Below are positions 24,536 through 34,096 of a DNA stretch of 57,496 nt, in pieces (the first letter of the stretch is position 1; every line of letters begins with the position of its first letter). Made by a program: the position numbers and the translations under genes. Source of the DNA: Clostridiaceae bacterium (GTDB taxonomy: Bacteria; Bacillota; Clostridia; Saccharofermentanales; DTU023); the NCBI GenBank assembly GCA_012518795.1, contig JAAYRL010000047.1, positions 1 through 57,496 on the forward strand, read 5' to 3'. The notes beneath the pieces are model-generated. The model was not told the DNA's origin. It did not search any database and worked only from the letters and a program-made list of their open reading frames with translations.

Positions 24536-27097
24536 ATGAAAAAAATTATAAAAAAGATTAAAGATAAAATTGTTTTTCTAACTAATTTTCATCAAAAAAA
24601 GTTTGTTTTTATTATAGGAGCTATATTAATTGGAGCTATTGTTTTAGGGTCCGCTATTGCTTTTAAAAATCATAATTTAGACGATGACATTGCAGATGAA
24701 ACTTCCCGGATATCGGAATCTAAGAAAATATATGAATCTGAAACCTATAAAGAAACGACTAATTCAACAACAAGTGTAAAGACTGATCTTTATCGTGATT
24801 TGGTTAAGGAAGAACATATTGTTGAAGCCGGTATTAAAGAATTAGATGTTAACAGCTTCCTAACGCAAGAAGCACCAGGTTTAATTATAGGATTTACCGG
24901 TAGAGTGGATCATGTAAATCTTTCTGTTCCCGGTGAATATGATTTGCAGATAATGATTGAAACAGAAGTATACAGTACAAAATTAATTGTTCAAGATACG
25001 ATTAAACCGATTCTCGTTTTGAAAGATCTGGTTGTTCCGCTGGGGAGAATTCTTGAACCGGAAGATTTTGTTGAAAAAGCAGAAGATGCAACAGAATTAA
25101 CTTTTAGGTTTTTGGTTGAACCGGACCCGCAAAATGAAGATCCTCAAATAATCAAAATTCAATGTGAAGATTTGGGTAAGAATAAAGTAGAAGCTGAAGC
25201 AAATGTCAAGTTTGTTAGTTTGGCAGATCAAGTTGTTGTAGAAGCGGGAAGATCGGAACCACTATCAGTAAGTGAATTTTTGCATGAAAATACAGACGTG
25301 GAAACTCTGAAGGTAATTTCTGACTTAAATTCATACAGATTTAATCATGTCGGAAAGTTTGAAGTACTTTTCGAAATAGATGGTGAAGAAATTGTTTCTT
25401 ATCTTGTAGTTAAAGATACAGTTGCACCTCAAGGAACTGCTGTAGAAAAGGATACATTTGTTGGAGTTGTACCCAATGCGAATGCCTTTGTAAGGAATAT
25501 TATTGATGCAACTGATGTGACAGTTACATATTTAGAAAAACCGGCGTTTAATAAATCCGGACGTTTTCCTGTCAAAGTACGTTTAACGGATGAAGGTGGA
25601 AATACAACTGATATTTCTTCTTATGTAAACGTACTTAAAGATGAAATTCCTCCGGTACTGCATGGAGTAGCTGATTTAACTTATATACCGGGTGAAAGTC
25701 GAGATTTGTTAGATGGGGTATATGCAACTGACAATCTCGATCCAAATCCTAAAGTAACAATTGATAAATCAAAATTAGATACTTCAAAAGAAGGAACCTA
25801 CGTAGTTACATATAAAGCAACCGATGCTTCCGGCAATCAAACTACCAAAACTGCAAGAATTACAATTAAAATACGCAAACCTTATGAACCGCTAGGTTCA
25901 ACCGGCTCAGGGAATTTGGATTCATTGGCAGATGGTGTTTTATCTCAAATAATTAATGGAGACATGGATGCATATACTAAGGCTTATAGAATATATAATT
26001 GGATAAATAATAACATGTCTTATAGAGCTCAACCAAATCGTACAGATTTGATTGGCGGTGCAATTACCGGACTGACTAGCAGAACCGGTGATTGCTATAT
26101 CTTCCGTTTTACAAATCAGGCCTTGTTGACCCGGGCAGGAATTGGAACTTATGGTATGAATTCTGATAGCGGATCTCACTCTTGGACTATGGTTCAGTTA
26201 GGCAGAGACGTAGTGAGTGATCCTTTATGGGGTTACTTTGATGTTTCGTTGAGTGTTGTCCAAGAACGTGCCGGAGAGATGGTTCACTGGGATGACGAAC
26301 ATCGTGAAATAAACAGAATTGAAAATGAAGAAAAAGAAATTGATTATAAAGTTGAAGAAAAAAATGATGCGACATTATTGAAAGGTGCTCGAAAAGTCAC
26401 GCAAACCGGTAAAAAAGGCACAAAACTATTCACCTATTCAGTTACCTATCGCGATGGTAAAGAAATAGCAAAGGAACTTGTAGATAGTAAAGTTATCGAA
26501 GAACCGAAGAATGAAATAGTCTTGGTAGGTACCAGAGTAAACAAGAGTCCTGTAATTAAAATAACAAAACGTGAAATTACACTTATGCAAGGAGAGAGTT
26601 ATGATTTTGCTAAAAATGCATCTGCAACTGATCCTGAAGACGGAACATTAACAGTTACCGTAGATATATCCAAACTAAACATAAATAAAGCAGGAACTTA
26701 TACGGTTATATATTCGGCAACAGATAAAGACGGTGCAACTGCTACCGCAAATATCACGGTAATAGTTAAGGCAAAACCGCCGATAACTCCACCGACCACG
26801 GCAAAACCGCCGACAACTCCACCGACCACGGCAAAACCGCCGACAACTGCGTCAACCACAACGGAATCGACAACTGGATCAACGACACCGGAATCGACGA
26901 CACCGGAATCGACGATAGAGGAGTCAACATCGGAATCAACGGCTGAGGAGTCAACAATAGAAACAACATCATCATCGGAAGCGACAACAACATCGGAAGC
27001 GACAACGACATCGGGAGAATCGACAACAGGATCAACATCTACGGGAGAAACATCGGAACCAACGCCGGAACCCACACCAGCACCGGCGACACCATAA
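24536..27097 (+). CDS. Surface protein with transglutaminase-like and Ig-like domains
   Basis: An 853-residue protein. A signal-anchor helix lies near residues 23-43. Ig/cadherin-like modules follow, including a DUF5011-type repeat (PPVLHGVADLTYIPGES...KEGTYVVTYKATDASGN, about 375-445). A transglutaminase/protease-like core has a Cys-His-Asp set: C520 in GDCYIF, H548 in GSHSW, D562 in VVSDPLW. A second DUF5011-type repeat (about 680-745) is followed by a Thr/Pro/Ser/Glu-rich tail with a 30-bp DNA repeat. There is no C-terminal sortase motif, so it is held by the N-terminal helix, with the tail reaching out. Likely role: wall or surface protein crosslinking or cleavage. Confidence 0.87.
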   Translation: MKKIIKKIKDKIVFLTNFHQKKFVFIIGAILIGAIVLGSAIAFKNHNLDDDIADETSRISESKKIYESETYKETTNSTTSVKTDLYRDLVKEEHIVEAGIKELDVNSFLTQEAPGLIIGFTGRVDHVNLSVPGEYDLQIMIETEVYSTKLIVQDTIKPILVLKDLVVPLGRILEPEDFVEKAEDATELTFRFLVEPDPQNEDPQIIKIQCEDLGKNKVEAEANVKFVSLADQVVVEAGRSEPLSVSEFLHENTDVETLKVISDLNSYRFNHVGKFEVLFEIDGEEIVSYLVVKDTVAPQGTAVEKDTFVGVVPNANAFVRNIIDATDVTVTYLEKPAFNKSGRFPVKVRLTDEGGNTTDISSYVNVLKDEIPPVLHGVADLTYIPGESRDLLDGVYATDNLDPNPKVTIDKSKLDTSKEGTYVVTYKATDASGNQTTKTARITIKIRKPYEPLGSTGSGNLDSLADGVLSQIINGDMDAYTKAYRIYNWINNNMSYRAQPNRTDLIGGAITGLTSRTGDCYIFRFTNQALLTRAGIGTYGMNSDSGSHSWTMVQLGRDVVSDPLWGYFDVSLSVVQERAGEMVHWDDEHREINRIENEEKEIDYKVEEKNDATLLKGARKVTQTGKKGTKLFTYSVTYRDGKEIAKELVDSKVIEEPKNEIVLVGTRVNKSPVIKITKREITLMQGESYDFAKNASATDPEDGTLTVTVDISKLNINKAGTYTVIYSATDKDGATATANITVIVKAKPPITPPTTAKPPTTPPTTAKPPTTASTTTESTTGSTTPESTTPESTIEESTSESTAEESTIETTSSSEATTTSEATTTSGESTTGSTSTGETSEPTPEPTPAPATP

Positions 27098-27141
27098 AAC
27101 AATAAACAATAAATATTTTTAGCAAGGTAATAAATTGAAAA

Positions 27142-27888
27142 ATGATTAAACAAAAAAACTTATACAGATTAAGTATTATAATTTTGGTAATAATAATGCT
27201 GGCAACCTTAACTCTTGTTGGTTGCGGCAATTCGGAAAGTGGTAGCAAAGATTCGGAAGAAGTAGAAACTGACACAAAATCTGAAACAAAAAATCAAGTT
27301 GATTCAGATTCCGAATCGGATTCCGCATCAGAATCAGAAAATAATTCAAAGGAAGATTCTGCAGATGCCAACAATGACGAAACAGAATCGGAAACGGTAG
27401 AAGAAGCAGTGACTCAACCTTCATTAATTACTAAAATTATTAATGAGGATAGTCAAGACGAACAGGATTCTACTGATTCTCAAGAAGATAAATTTGTCTT
27501 CAAATATAATGATTTTGCTTTTAAAGCAGGTGAAGAGGCTGCTCCGGTCATTGAACAACTAGGTCAAGCTGATTCGCAATATGAGGCACCGTCATGTGTT
27601 TTTGTCGGTAATGACGTTATCTATGTATATGATGGCTTTGAAGTGAATACTGCTAAACTTGATGAAAAAGAAGTTATAGTCGGGATTTTTATTACGGGCG
27701 ACAACATTACTACTCCTGATGGAATAAAGATTGGCTCAAGTACAGATGAGGTTGTAGCAGCATACGGTGAGCCTGATCAGAATGAAGTTGGCCAAATGAC
27801 CTGGATTAGTGACAAGATTCATCTGGTTATTATTGCAATGAACGATGAAGTGACAAATATTTCATATATTGGACAGTTTGGCCAATAG
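27142..27888 (+). CDS. Putative lipoprotein, unknown function
   Basis: A 248-residue exported protein with lipobox LTLVGC, cysteine at residue 28. A linker of about 90 residues rich in Ser, Asp and Glu (residues 30-115) leads to a C-terminal domain of about 130 residues: FKAGEEAAPVIEQLGQ, PSCVFVGNDVIYVYDGFEVNT, IGSSTDEVVAAYGEPD. I recall similar domains in clostridial lipoproteins but know no function. It lies 45 bases after the transglutaminase-like gene and 72 before the MBOAT gene, so it may belong to one envelope operon. Confidence 0.8.
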   Translation: MIKQKNLYRLSIIILVIIMLATLTLVGCGNSESGSKDSEEVETDTKSETKNQVDSDSESDSASESENNSKEDSADANNDETESETVEEAVTQPSLITKIINEDSQDEQDSTDSQEDKFVFKYNDFAFKAGEEAAPVIEQLGQADSQYEAPSCVFVGNDVIYVYDGFEVNTAKLDEKEVIVGIFITGDNITTPDGIKIGSSTDEVVAAYGEPDQNEVGQMTWISDKIHLVIIAMNDEVTNISYIGQFGQ

Positions 27889-27960
27889 TAAATCATAATT
27901 TTCAAAGAAGTGATTATTCATAATGATAAATCTTCTTTGAATTAGAAAATAATTGAAATA

Positions 27961-29328
27961 ATGGTTTTTAGCAGTGTCAGTTTTTTATTCCTCTTTCTCC
28001 CGATAACGCTTTTTCTAGTCGTTATCACGCGTGGTCGAATCAGAAATTATATCTTGCTCATAATGAGTTTGATCTTTTATGCATGGGGTGAACCGATTTA
28101 TGTTTTCCTCATGATTTTCAGTGCTTTCGTGAATTACTGTTTAGCTTATCTATTAATAGGCAAGCATAAAAAGATTGGCTTGGTAATCATGATCGTTTTT
28201 AATCTGTTATTGTTGGGTTATTTCAAATATACGGGTTTTGTTATAAAGATTATTAATGATCTGACAGGGTTGAAAATCATTGCACCAAAGGTTTTGTTGC
28301 CTATCGGAATCAGTTTTTACACTTTTCAAACGATGAGTTATATGTTTGATGTGTATCGCCAAGAAACTGAATTACAAAAAAACTTTGCCGATTTACTTTT
28401 ATATATCACTTTTTTTCCACAATTAATTGCAGGACCGATAGTTAGATATCATGATATTGCTCTCCAAATTCATGAACGGATTGTCACAAAAAATCATGTA
28501 GTTTCAGGATTTCAAAGATTTATCATCGGTCTTGGCAAAAAAGTTTTAATTGCTAACCAAATGGCAATAGTAGTGGATTATTTATATCAGCATAATGCTT
28601 GGTCTTTTGCGACATCTTGGTTAGCTGCCATAACATATCTGCTTCAAATCTATTTTGATTTTTCCGGATATTCGGATATGGCAATCGGTTTAGGGCGGAT
28701 TTTCGGTTTTGAATTCAAAGAAAACTTTGAATATCCGTTGACTTCAAACAGTATTCAAGATTTTTGGCGACGTTGGCATATCAGCTTATCTACATGGTTC
28801 AAAGAGTATCTCTATATACCTCTGGGCGGTAGTCGAAGAAGTAGGGGAAGGGTGATATTCAACTACTTTTTTGTGTTTTTTTGTACCGGATTGTGGCATG
28901 GTGCGAGTTGGAACTTTGTAATTTGGGGATTATGGCAATGGTTTTTTATAATGCTTGAACGTTATCTGCTAAATATAAAAAAATGGCCGAAGATCTTGCA
29001 GCATATTTATACTCTGGTGATTGTAATAGTCGGCTTTGTGTTTTTCAGGGCTGAAACTTTGACTGAAGCGGTAAAACTGATCGGCATCATGTTTAATCCT
29101 TTGGCTATTACCATGCCTGAAGCTTCGATCGCGATATCAATTTTATTGAATCCTTGGTTTGTTTTGATTTTATGTGCGGGGATTATCGGTTCTACTCAAA
29201 CTCCATCCCGAATAGCGAAAAAAGCATCACCCTATATTCAAGCACCGGCACTCTTAGCTATATGGGTTATGTGTTTGTTAACTTTATCGGCTTCGGGTTA
29301 TAATCCATTTATTTATTTTAGATTTTAA
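27961..29328 (+). CDS. MBOAT family O-acyltransferase (AlgI/PatB-like)
   Basis: A 455-residue integral membrane acyltransferase with about ten or more hydrophobic segments. The family pattern is clear: PIGISFYTFQTMSYMFDVYR, FFPQLIAGPIVRY, FDFSGYSDMAIGLGRIFGF and FWRRWHISLSTWFKEYLYIPLGG. GLWHGASWNFVIWG holds the catalytic histidine (H313). It moves acyl groups across the membrane to an extracellular polymer. The adjacent DHHW/AlgX-like protein (19 bases downstream) is its usual partner. The target polymer (peptidoglycan, a secreted glycan or teichoic acid) is unknown. Confidence 0.93.
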   Translation: MVFSSVSFLFLFLPITLFLVVITRGRIRNYILLIMSLIFYAWGEPIYVFLMIFSAFVNYCLAYLLIGKHKKIGLVIMIVFNLLLLGYFKYTGFVIKIINDLTGLKIIAPKVLLPIGISFYTFQTMSYMFDVYRQETELQKNFADLLLYITFFPQLIAGPIVRYHDIALQIHERIVTKNHVVSGFQRFIIGLGKKVLIANQMAIVVDYLYQHNAWSFATSWLAAITYLLQIYFDFSGYSDMAIGLGRIFGFEFKENFEYPLTSNSIQDFWRRWHISLSTWFKEYLYIPLGGSRRSRGRVIFNYFFVFFCTGLWHGASWNFVIWGLWQWFFIMLERYLLNIKKWPKILQHIYTLVIVIVGFVFFRAETLTEAVKLIGIMFNPLAITMPEASIAISILLNPWFVLILCAGIIGSTQTPSRIAKKASPYIQAPALLAIWVMCLLTLSASGYNPFIYFRF

Positions 29329-29347
29329 TAATTAACAGAAAAGATTT

Positions 29348-30775
29348 ATGCAAGAAAAAATGACGAAAAATAGCCTAAACGGAGAATTATTCAAAAACAT
29401 TCTAATTATTGTAATGATAATTTCAATGTTTATTCCGGCTATTTCTTTTGTTTTTGGTTTAGATAGTCCGAATTACTCGAAAGAACCGCTTAGACCTTTT
29501 CCTGAGAAAAAACTTAATAGTGAAACGGGAGCACAATTTGATGATTGGTGGAACGATCATTTCCCGTTTCGTTCTATCTTGGTAACAGCATATAACGGAT
29601 TATTAGATCATGTTTTTCAAACTAGCGGCAATCAGCGGGTTATTGTCGGAAAATCAGGCATGTATTATTTTGAACCTACACTGCGCCAATATCTCAATGC
29701 ACCTGACTTGAGTGATTACGATATAGCGAGAATAGCCGAAAGCCTGAATTTGCAGGAAGAATATCTTTTGTCTCAAGGAATTAAATTAGGTGTTTTTATT
29801 ATTCCGAATAAAGCAACAATTTATCCTGAATTTATGCCTGACAGATTTAAACCGTTAGATAATACATCGGATTTAGATCGTTTACAAATAATGTATCCAT
29901 CGATGGTTGATATGAAACAAATTTTGCTTGATGCAAAAGAAAATGAAGATTTACCAATTTATCATCAAGAAGATTCACATTGGACTAAATTAGGAGCTTA
30001 TTATGGATACAATGCTTTAATGGATTATTTTTCTTTGGAAGATCAAATTATTAAATATCAAAAACCGTTACTAACAGACGGTTGGCAGGGTGATCTGAGT
30101 AATATGTTATATCCTGCAATTGAAGTTAATGACAATCAGGTTATTTTTGAAGATTATGAGCAAAATTTCGTATATACCAGGCCATTGCGAACTTATGAAG
30201 ATGTAGAAATCGAATCGCGTTGCGAGCAACAAAAAAGCCTGTTGATGTTTAGAGATAGCTTTGCCAATGCCTGGATCGACCTTGTATCTAACAGTTTTGG
30301 TGTAGTTCATTATTCACGATCTTTGCCGTATCGCTATGATTTGGTTGAACAAATAAAACCGGATTATGTTGCAATTGAACTTATTGAGCGAAACATGGAT
30401 TATCTTTTGCAAACAAGCCCGGATATTTTGGCGAAAAAACTGGAAGTTTCGGAAGTAGCTGAATTTTCAAAAGCGACATCGGCCGATAAGCTTCAGATAG
30501 ATATGGAAACAACCACCACCAATAATTTGGTGTTTTTTAATGCTAAATATTTTGATCAAAGTCTGGGAAAAAAAATAACATCCGTGAGGATCAAATTTGA
30601 TTCGGGAGTATACAAAGCATTGCCGGTTTATCAAGATGATGATTTAACCGATAAAACATGGGAATATGGATTCTCTCTTTATTTAGAAGAGACTGAAACT
30701 GACAATCTGCCGCGAGCAATATTTTACATGATTGATGATGTTTGGTATCAAGCAGATCTTGATCTAGTTGACTAG
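29348..30775 (+). CDS. DHHW/AlgX-like SGNH acyltransferase partner of MBOAT
   Basis: A 475-residue protein with one N-terminal membrane helix (about 18-38) and an extracytoplasmic part. FPEKKLNSETGAQFDDWWNDHFPFR, RVIVGKSGMYYF, YHQEDSHWTKLGA (D209, H211) and FRDSFANAW (S304) form the SGNH-type catalytic set of the AlgX/AlgJ/DHHW group. It should take the acyl group from the MBOAT protein and place it on the glycan. It is co-transcribed with the MBOAT gene and followed by a perfect bidirectional terminator. Confidence 0.88.
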   Translation: MQEKMTKNSLNGELFKNILIIVMIISMFIPAISFVFGLDSPNYSKEPLRPFPEKKLNSETGAQFDDWWNDHFPFRSILVTAYNGLLDHVFQTSGNQRVIVGKSGMYYFEPTLRQYLNAPDLSDYDIARIAESLNLQEEYLLSQGIKLGVFIIPNKATIYPEFMPDRFKPLDNTSDLDRLQIMYPSMVDMKQILLDAKENEDLPIYHQEDSHWTKLGAYYGYNALMDYFSLEDQIIKYQKPLLTDGWQGDLSNMLYPAIEVNDNQVIFEDYEQNFVYTRPLRTYEDVEIESRCEQQKSLLMFRDSFANAWIDLVSNSFGVVHYSRSLPYRYDLVEQIKPDYVAIELIERNMDYLLQTSPDILAKKLEVSEVAEFSKATSADKLQIDMETTTTNNLVFFNAKYFDQSLGKKITSVRIKFDSGVYKALPVYQDDDLTDKTWEYGFSLYLEETETDNLPRAIFYMIDDVWYQADLDLVD

Positions 30776-30820
30776 AATAGTTTGTTTTGTGCTTGTCGGA
30801 CATCCGGTTTCCAAAGCAGA

Positions 30821-30856
30821 TAATAAAAAATTACCGTTAACGGTAATTTTTTATTA
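30821..30856. terminator. Bidirectional terminator (36-bp perfect palindrome)
   Basis: The core TTACCGTTAACGGTAA (30831-30846) is flanked by A6 on the left and T6 on the right. It therefore has a T run in both directions. It lies between the convergent DHHW gene and lplA. Confidence 0.92.
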
Positions 30857-30867
30857 TAGTTCTGAAT

Positions 30868-31860
30868 TTACGGCAACAACAATTCACAGAATTCCTGATC
30901 AGTTAAGCCGGTGAAGTAATCTGAGACAGGATAGGGCAGTGAATTCACTCTTGCTTTAATTGCTGATTCTTCCAGAGTTAATCCTGTTAATTCTTCTGCT
31001 AATTCTGCAACATCACGTGTGCCGAAGAAATCACCATAAAATGTAACTTGTTTGAGGCTTGAGCGTGAAGTTTCCAGTAAGACTTCAATATTGCCGAAAG
31101 AGTATTTGAGGTCTTTACGCAAATCGTAAGCAGGAGCTTTGCCGTAATTCCAATCCCAACTGGCCTTTTTTATGGCGAGCTTGTGAATTGCTGCCTGATC
31201 GGCTTCGCTTAAAATATATGGTTCGAGATCCGGACGGGTAGTTTTCATTTCGTCAAACAAAGCTTGTTTGAAATCGTCAACGGTCATTTCTTGGGTTAGA
31301 TGTTGTTTGATATTGGTGACACGACTGCGTACGGATTTGATGCCCTTAGATTTGATTTTGTTTTCTTTTACATTTAAAGCATTGCTTAAGACTGAAACAT
31401 CTACGTCAAACATCAAACAGCCGTGATGGAGAACTCGGTCTTTGGAATAGGCTTGAGCATTGCCGCAAAATTTTTGTCCGTCAATTTCTATGTCGTTGCG
31501 ACCGCTGAAAGTAGCTGTAATTCCCAGTTTTGCCAGTGTACGAATCACCGGTTGGGAAAATGCTTTGAAGTCAAAGGCATTTTCATTTTGCCGTGGAACA
31601 ATTAAAGTAAAATTCAAATTATTCAAATCATGGTAAACTGCTCCGCCGCCTGATATGCGGCGAATAACTCGAATATTATTTTCTTTGACAAAATCACTGT
31701 TAATTTCAGCCAGAGCATTTTGATTTTTGCCGATGATTATTGAAGGCTCATTAATCCAGAGCATAAAAATCTCATCAACATCGGTTAAATTATTGAAAGC
31801 ATAGTCTTCTAAAGCAACGTTGTAAGCGGTATCGTTTGTATTACTAATAAAATATTTCAT
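30868..31860 (-). CDS. lplA: Lipoate--protein ligase
   Basis: A 330-residue enzyme that activates lipoate with ATP and attaches it to E2 or GcvH proteins. Signature segments are RRISGGGAVYHDLNNLNFTLI (near 70), DIEIDGQKFCGNAQAYSKDR with the catalytic lysine region, HHGCLMFDVDVSVL, and an accessory C-terminal domain. Length matches LplA. It is a single gene on the minus strand, sharing a terminator with the O-acylation genes. No lipoylated enzyme complex is in the window. Confidence 0.93.
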   Translation of the reverse strand: MKYFISNTNDTAYNVALEDYAFNNLTDVDEIFMLWINEPSIIIGKNQNALAEINSDFVKENNIRVIRRISGGGAVYHDLNNLNFTLIVPRQNENAFDFKAFSQPVIRTLAKLGITATFSGRNDIEIDGQKFCGNAQAYSKDRVLHHGCLMFDVDVSVLSNALNVKENKIKSKGIKSVRSRVTNIKQHLTQEMTVDDFKQALFDEMKTTRPDLEPYILSEADQAAIHKLAIKKASWDWNYGKAPAYDLRKDLKYSFGNIEVLLETSRSSLKQVTFYGDFFGTRDVAELAEELTGLTLEESAIKARVNSLPYPVSDYFTGLTDQEFCELLLP

Positions 31861-31957
31861 AAAAAATTCAATCTAATATAAATTAGCCGAAATTAAAATA
31901 ATTTTAAAAATCGACCTTACTAAGTATCAATTATTCTGAACTGAAAATCAAATAAAA

Positions 31958-32015
31958 GATTCTTGTACGAAGAATCATTATTAAAAATTAAAATATCGCC
32001 GGAATTTAATTCCGG
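31958..32015 (-). terminator. Two terminator hairpins after the capA-like gene
   Basis: Reading on the minus strand: CCGGAAT/ATTCCGG (32015-31999, 3-base loop) lies just after the stop and is followed by a T-rich stretch. A second hairpin, GATTCTT/AAGAATC (31976-31958), is followed by TTTTATTT. Confidence 0.75.
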
Positions 32016-32017
32016 AA

Positions 32018-33454
32018 TTAATCTGCCGATTCAAATTTGAAAACCGGTACCGAATCATATTCTTTAAGTTCAAGCCCCTCGATGGTATTATTGCTCATGA
32101 TATTCGCAGTCCGTTCGGCTGAACCTTGAATTAATGAAATGTCATAAATTCCATAAGCTTCGGGGTTCTGCAAAGCTCTTTTGACCGGAATAACTTGGCT
32201 CTGTGATGCATCAGCGGCAACTTTAATCATATTACAGTAGGTGGCCATATAACCACATTCACCGATGCTGATTTCACCATCTTTATCTCGAACAAAAGTC
32301 ACAATTCCCATCAATCCGTCTTGGCAATGTCCCATCATGTCCGCAGTATAGTAATCCTGATCGGAAACCGAATTACCGAGAGAATAATAAACTAACATAT
32401 TATGTTTGCCGTCTTCCGATTTTACAGTTTTAATCGGTTCAACTACATGGGGATGCATTCCGAAAACCATATCAACTCCCGCATCAGCCAAAGCCTGTGC
32501 ATAAAGTGATTGGAACCAATCTTCCTGTAAACTGTATTCGGTTCCCCAATGCATGATGAAAATTACTACTTCATTTCCATCTTCGCGCATAATGCGGGCA
32601 CGTTCCTGAAGTTTTGCCATATCATCATACATATAAGCTTCTTCCAAACTGAATGTATCAATCAGATGTTCGACTTCAGCCGGAACCGGAATACCGTTTA
32701 GACTAACCAGGCCGTTAATTTTCGGTGTAGTATAAGTAGCTGTACTGATTGCGACTTTAATTCCGTTCAATTCTGTAGAGAAATACGGCGGATCACCTTC
32801 TTTGCGTGTTCCGAGATTTTCCAATCCTGCACTGCGTAATGATTCAATTGTAGCGTACATTCCTTCAACGCCGCGATCGACACTGTGATTACTTGCAGTG
32901 GTTGCCAGATTAAATCCTTTTTCCGCCATGGAATTGGCCAATTCAGATGGTGCAGAAAAGCACGGATATCCGGCATAGGGAGGTCCGGCTAAGGTGCCTT
33001 CCATATTGAACATTGCGAAATCCAGATTCTTAACATCCGGTTCTAAATATTCATAAATGTAAGGATAATCGTATGTACCGTCTTCTTGTAAGCCGCCTGC
33101 AATCAACCAATCATGGAACAGAACATCGCCAATCATACCGATAGTAAAAGAAGCGGATAAATCCTGATTAGCTTTTTCTGCTAAAAGCTCAAGCGATAAA
33201 GTATTTTGGGTAATACCTACAGAAGTATCATTCGGTTCATTTTGTGAAACAGTGTTTTGATTTGAATCAGAATCAGTTGCAGTTTGTGTAATATTCTGTT
33301 CAATATTTGCTTCTGAATTTGATTGAATATTATCTTTGGATTCCGAATTTTTTTTGGAACATCCGGGAAAAATAAACACTAAGCAAAGAACAACAATTAA
33401 AACAATAAATTTCTTTGATAGTACGCTATGTTTAGTAAATTTCTTAATTACCAT
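32018..33454 (-). CDS. CapA-family lipoprotein (metallophosphatase-like)
   Basis: A 478-residue exported protein with lipobox FIFPGC (cysteine at residue 32) and a Ser/Asn/Gln-rich linker. The CapA/PgsA domain has FTIGMIGDVLFH, FNMEGTLAGPPY, ATTASNHSVDRG, FIMHWGTEY and FGMHPHVVEP, so the metal-binding residues are kept. CapA proteins act in poly-gamma-glutamate capsule assembly, but no pgsBC genes are nearby. It may serve another envelope polymer. ATG at 33454 is chosen because an AGAGAAG site lies upstream; another ATG seven codons earlier has none. Confidence 0.87.
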   Translation of the reverse strand: MVIKKFTKHSVLSKKFIVLIVVLCLVFIFPGCSKKNSESKDNIQSNSEANIEQNITQTATDSDSNQNTVSQNEPNDTSVGITQNTLSLELLAEKANQDLSASFTIGMIGDVLFHDWLIAGGLQEDGTYDYPYIYEYLEPDVKNLDFAMFNMEGTLAGPPYAGYPCFSAPSELANSMAEKGFNLATTASNHSVDRGVEGMYATIESLRSAGLENLGTRKEGDPPYFSTELNGIKVAISTATYTTPKINGLVSLNGIPVPAEVEHLIDTFSLEEAYMYDDMAKLQERARIMREDGNEVVIFIMHWGTEYSLQEDWFQSLYAQALADAGVDMVFGMHPHVVEPIKTVKSEDGKHNMLVYYSLGNSVSDQDYYTADMMGHCQDGLMGIVTFVRDKDGEISIGECGYMATYCNMIKVAADASQSQVIPVKRALQNPEAYGIYDISLIQGSAERTANIMSNNTIEGLELKEYDSVPVFKFESAD

Positions 33455-33542
33455 AATTGCTTCTCTTTCGATCATTTATACATTGTGATTAGTTAAAAGT
33501 ATCTAAATATATATTAACCACATTTACTATGTTGTAGTCAAT

Positions 33543-33809
33543 TCATTTCAGCAACTTATCAATTATGGTTTGAATTTCAGCTAGTTTTTCGTCACGATCT
33601 TTTTCATTGGCGAATGATTCTCTGACACAGTGATCTAAATGGGCATGCAAAATCATCTTATTTGTGGATTGCAAAACAGCTTGAGCTGCCAAAATTTGAT
33701 TTGAAATATCAATACAATATTGATTTTCTTCAACCATACGGATAATCCCGTCAATTTGGCCGCGAGCAGTTTTTAATCGATTTAAAACTTTTTTCGGATC
33801 AGCTTGCAT
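33543..33809 (-). CDS. csoR: CsoR-family copper-sensing repressor
   Basis: An 88-residue all-helical repressor. Cys32, His57 and Cys61 form the Cu(I) site of true CsoR proteins, so it is copper-type. Start PKKVLNRLKTARGQIDGIIRM is the family core. GAGGTATAAAG precedes the ATG. It is the second gene of the copper operon, 77 bases after copA. A matching dyad operator lies before copA, which suggests autoregulation. Confidence 0.9.
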   Translation of the reverse strand: MQADPKKVLNRLKTARGQIDGIIRMVEENQYCIDISNQILAAQAVLQSTNKMILHAHLDHCVRESFANEKDRDEKLAEIQTIIDKLLK

Positions 33810-33886
33810 CTTTATACCTCGGTAAATAATTTTATAAATATTGCTTCGTATTGTTAATGATCAATTAACATAATCAGCATAGCATC

Positions 33887-34096
33887 TTATTCAATAATTT
33901 CCACTACTTCATAACCGGCATCTGTGATTGTATCGATCAAGATTTGGTTATCAATATCTTGATTAGATTTAACCTCTGCTTGTTTTTTCTCTAAGTTTAC
34001 AGTTGCAGATACACCGTCAATTTGATTTAATACTTTTTCTACTCTGCCTGAACAATGGTGACATGACATGCCTTCAATCTTGATAATTTTTTTCAT
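33887..34096 (-). CDS. copZ: Possible internally initiated CopZ-like copper chaperone
   Basis: The last 69 codons of copA begin MKKIIKIEGMSCHHC and have their own ribosome site: AGGAGA at 34112-34107, ten bases before the ATG at 34096. This is in frame with copA. A separate chaperone could be made from the same message, in addition to the fused form. Alternatively the site is only a relic of a former separate copZ gene. No free copZ is present in the window. Confidence 0.5.
   Translation of the reverse strand: MKKIIKIEGMSCHHCSGRVEKVLNQIDGVSATVNLEKKQAEVKSNQDIDNQILIDTITDAGYEVVEIIE

Noticed and set aside
26698-27153. Long minus-strand ORFs over the C-terminal tail of the transglutaminase-like protein
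   Set aside because: They result from low-complexity Thr/Pro/Ser/Glu codons read in antisense; they give Val/Asp- or Leu/Ser-rich nonsense with no ribosome site.
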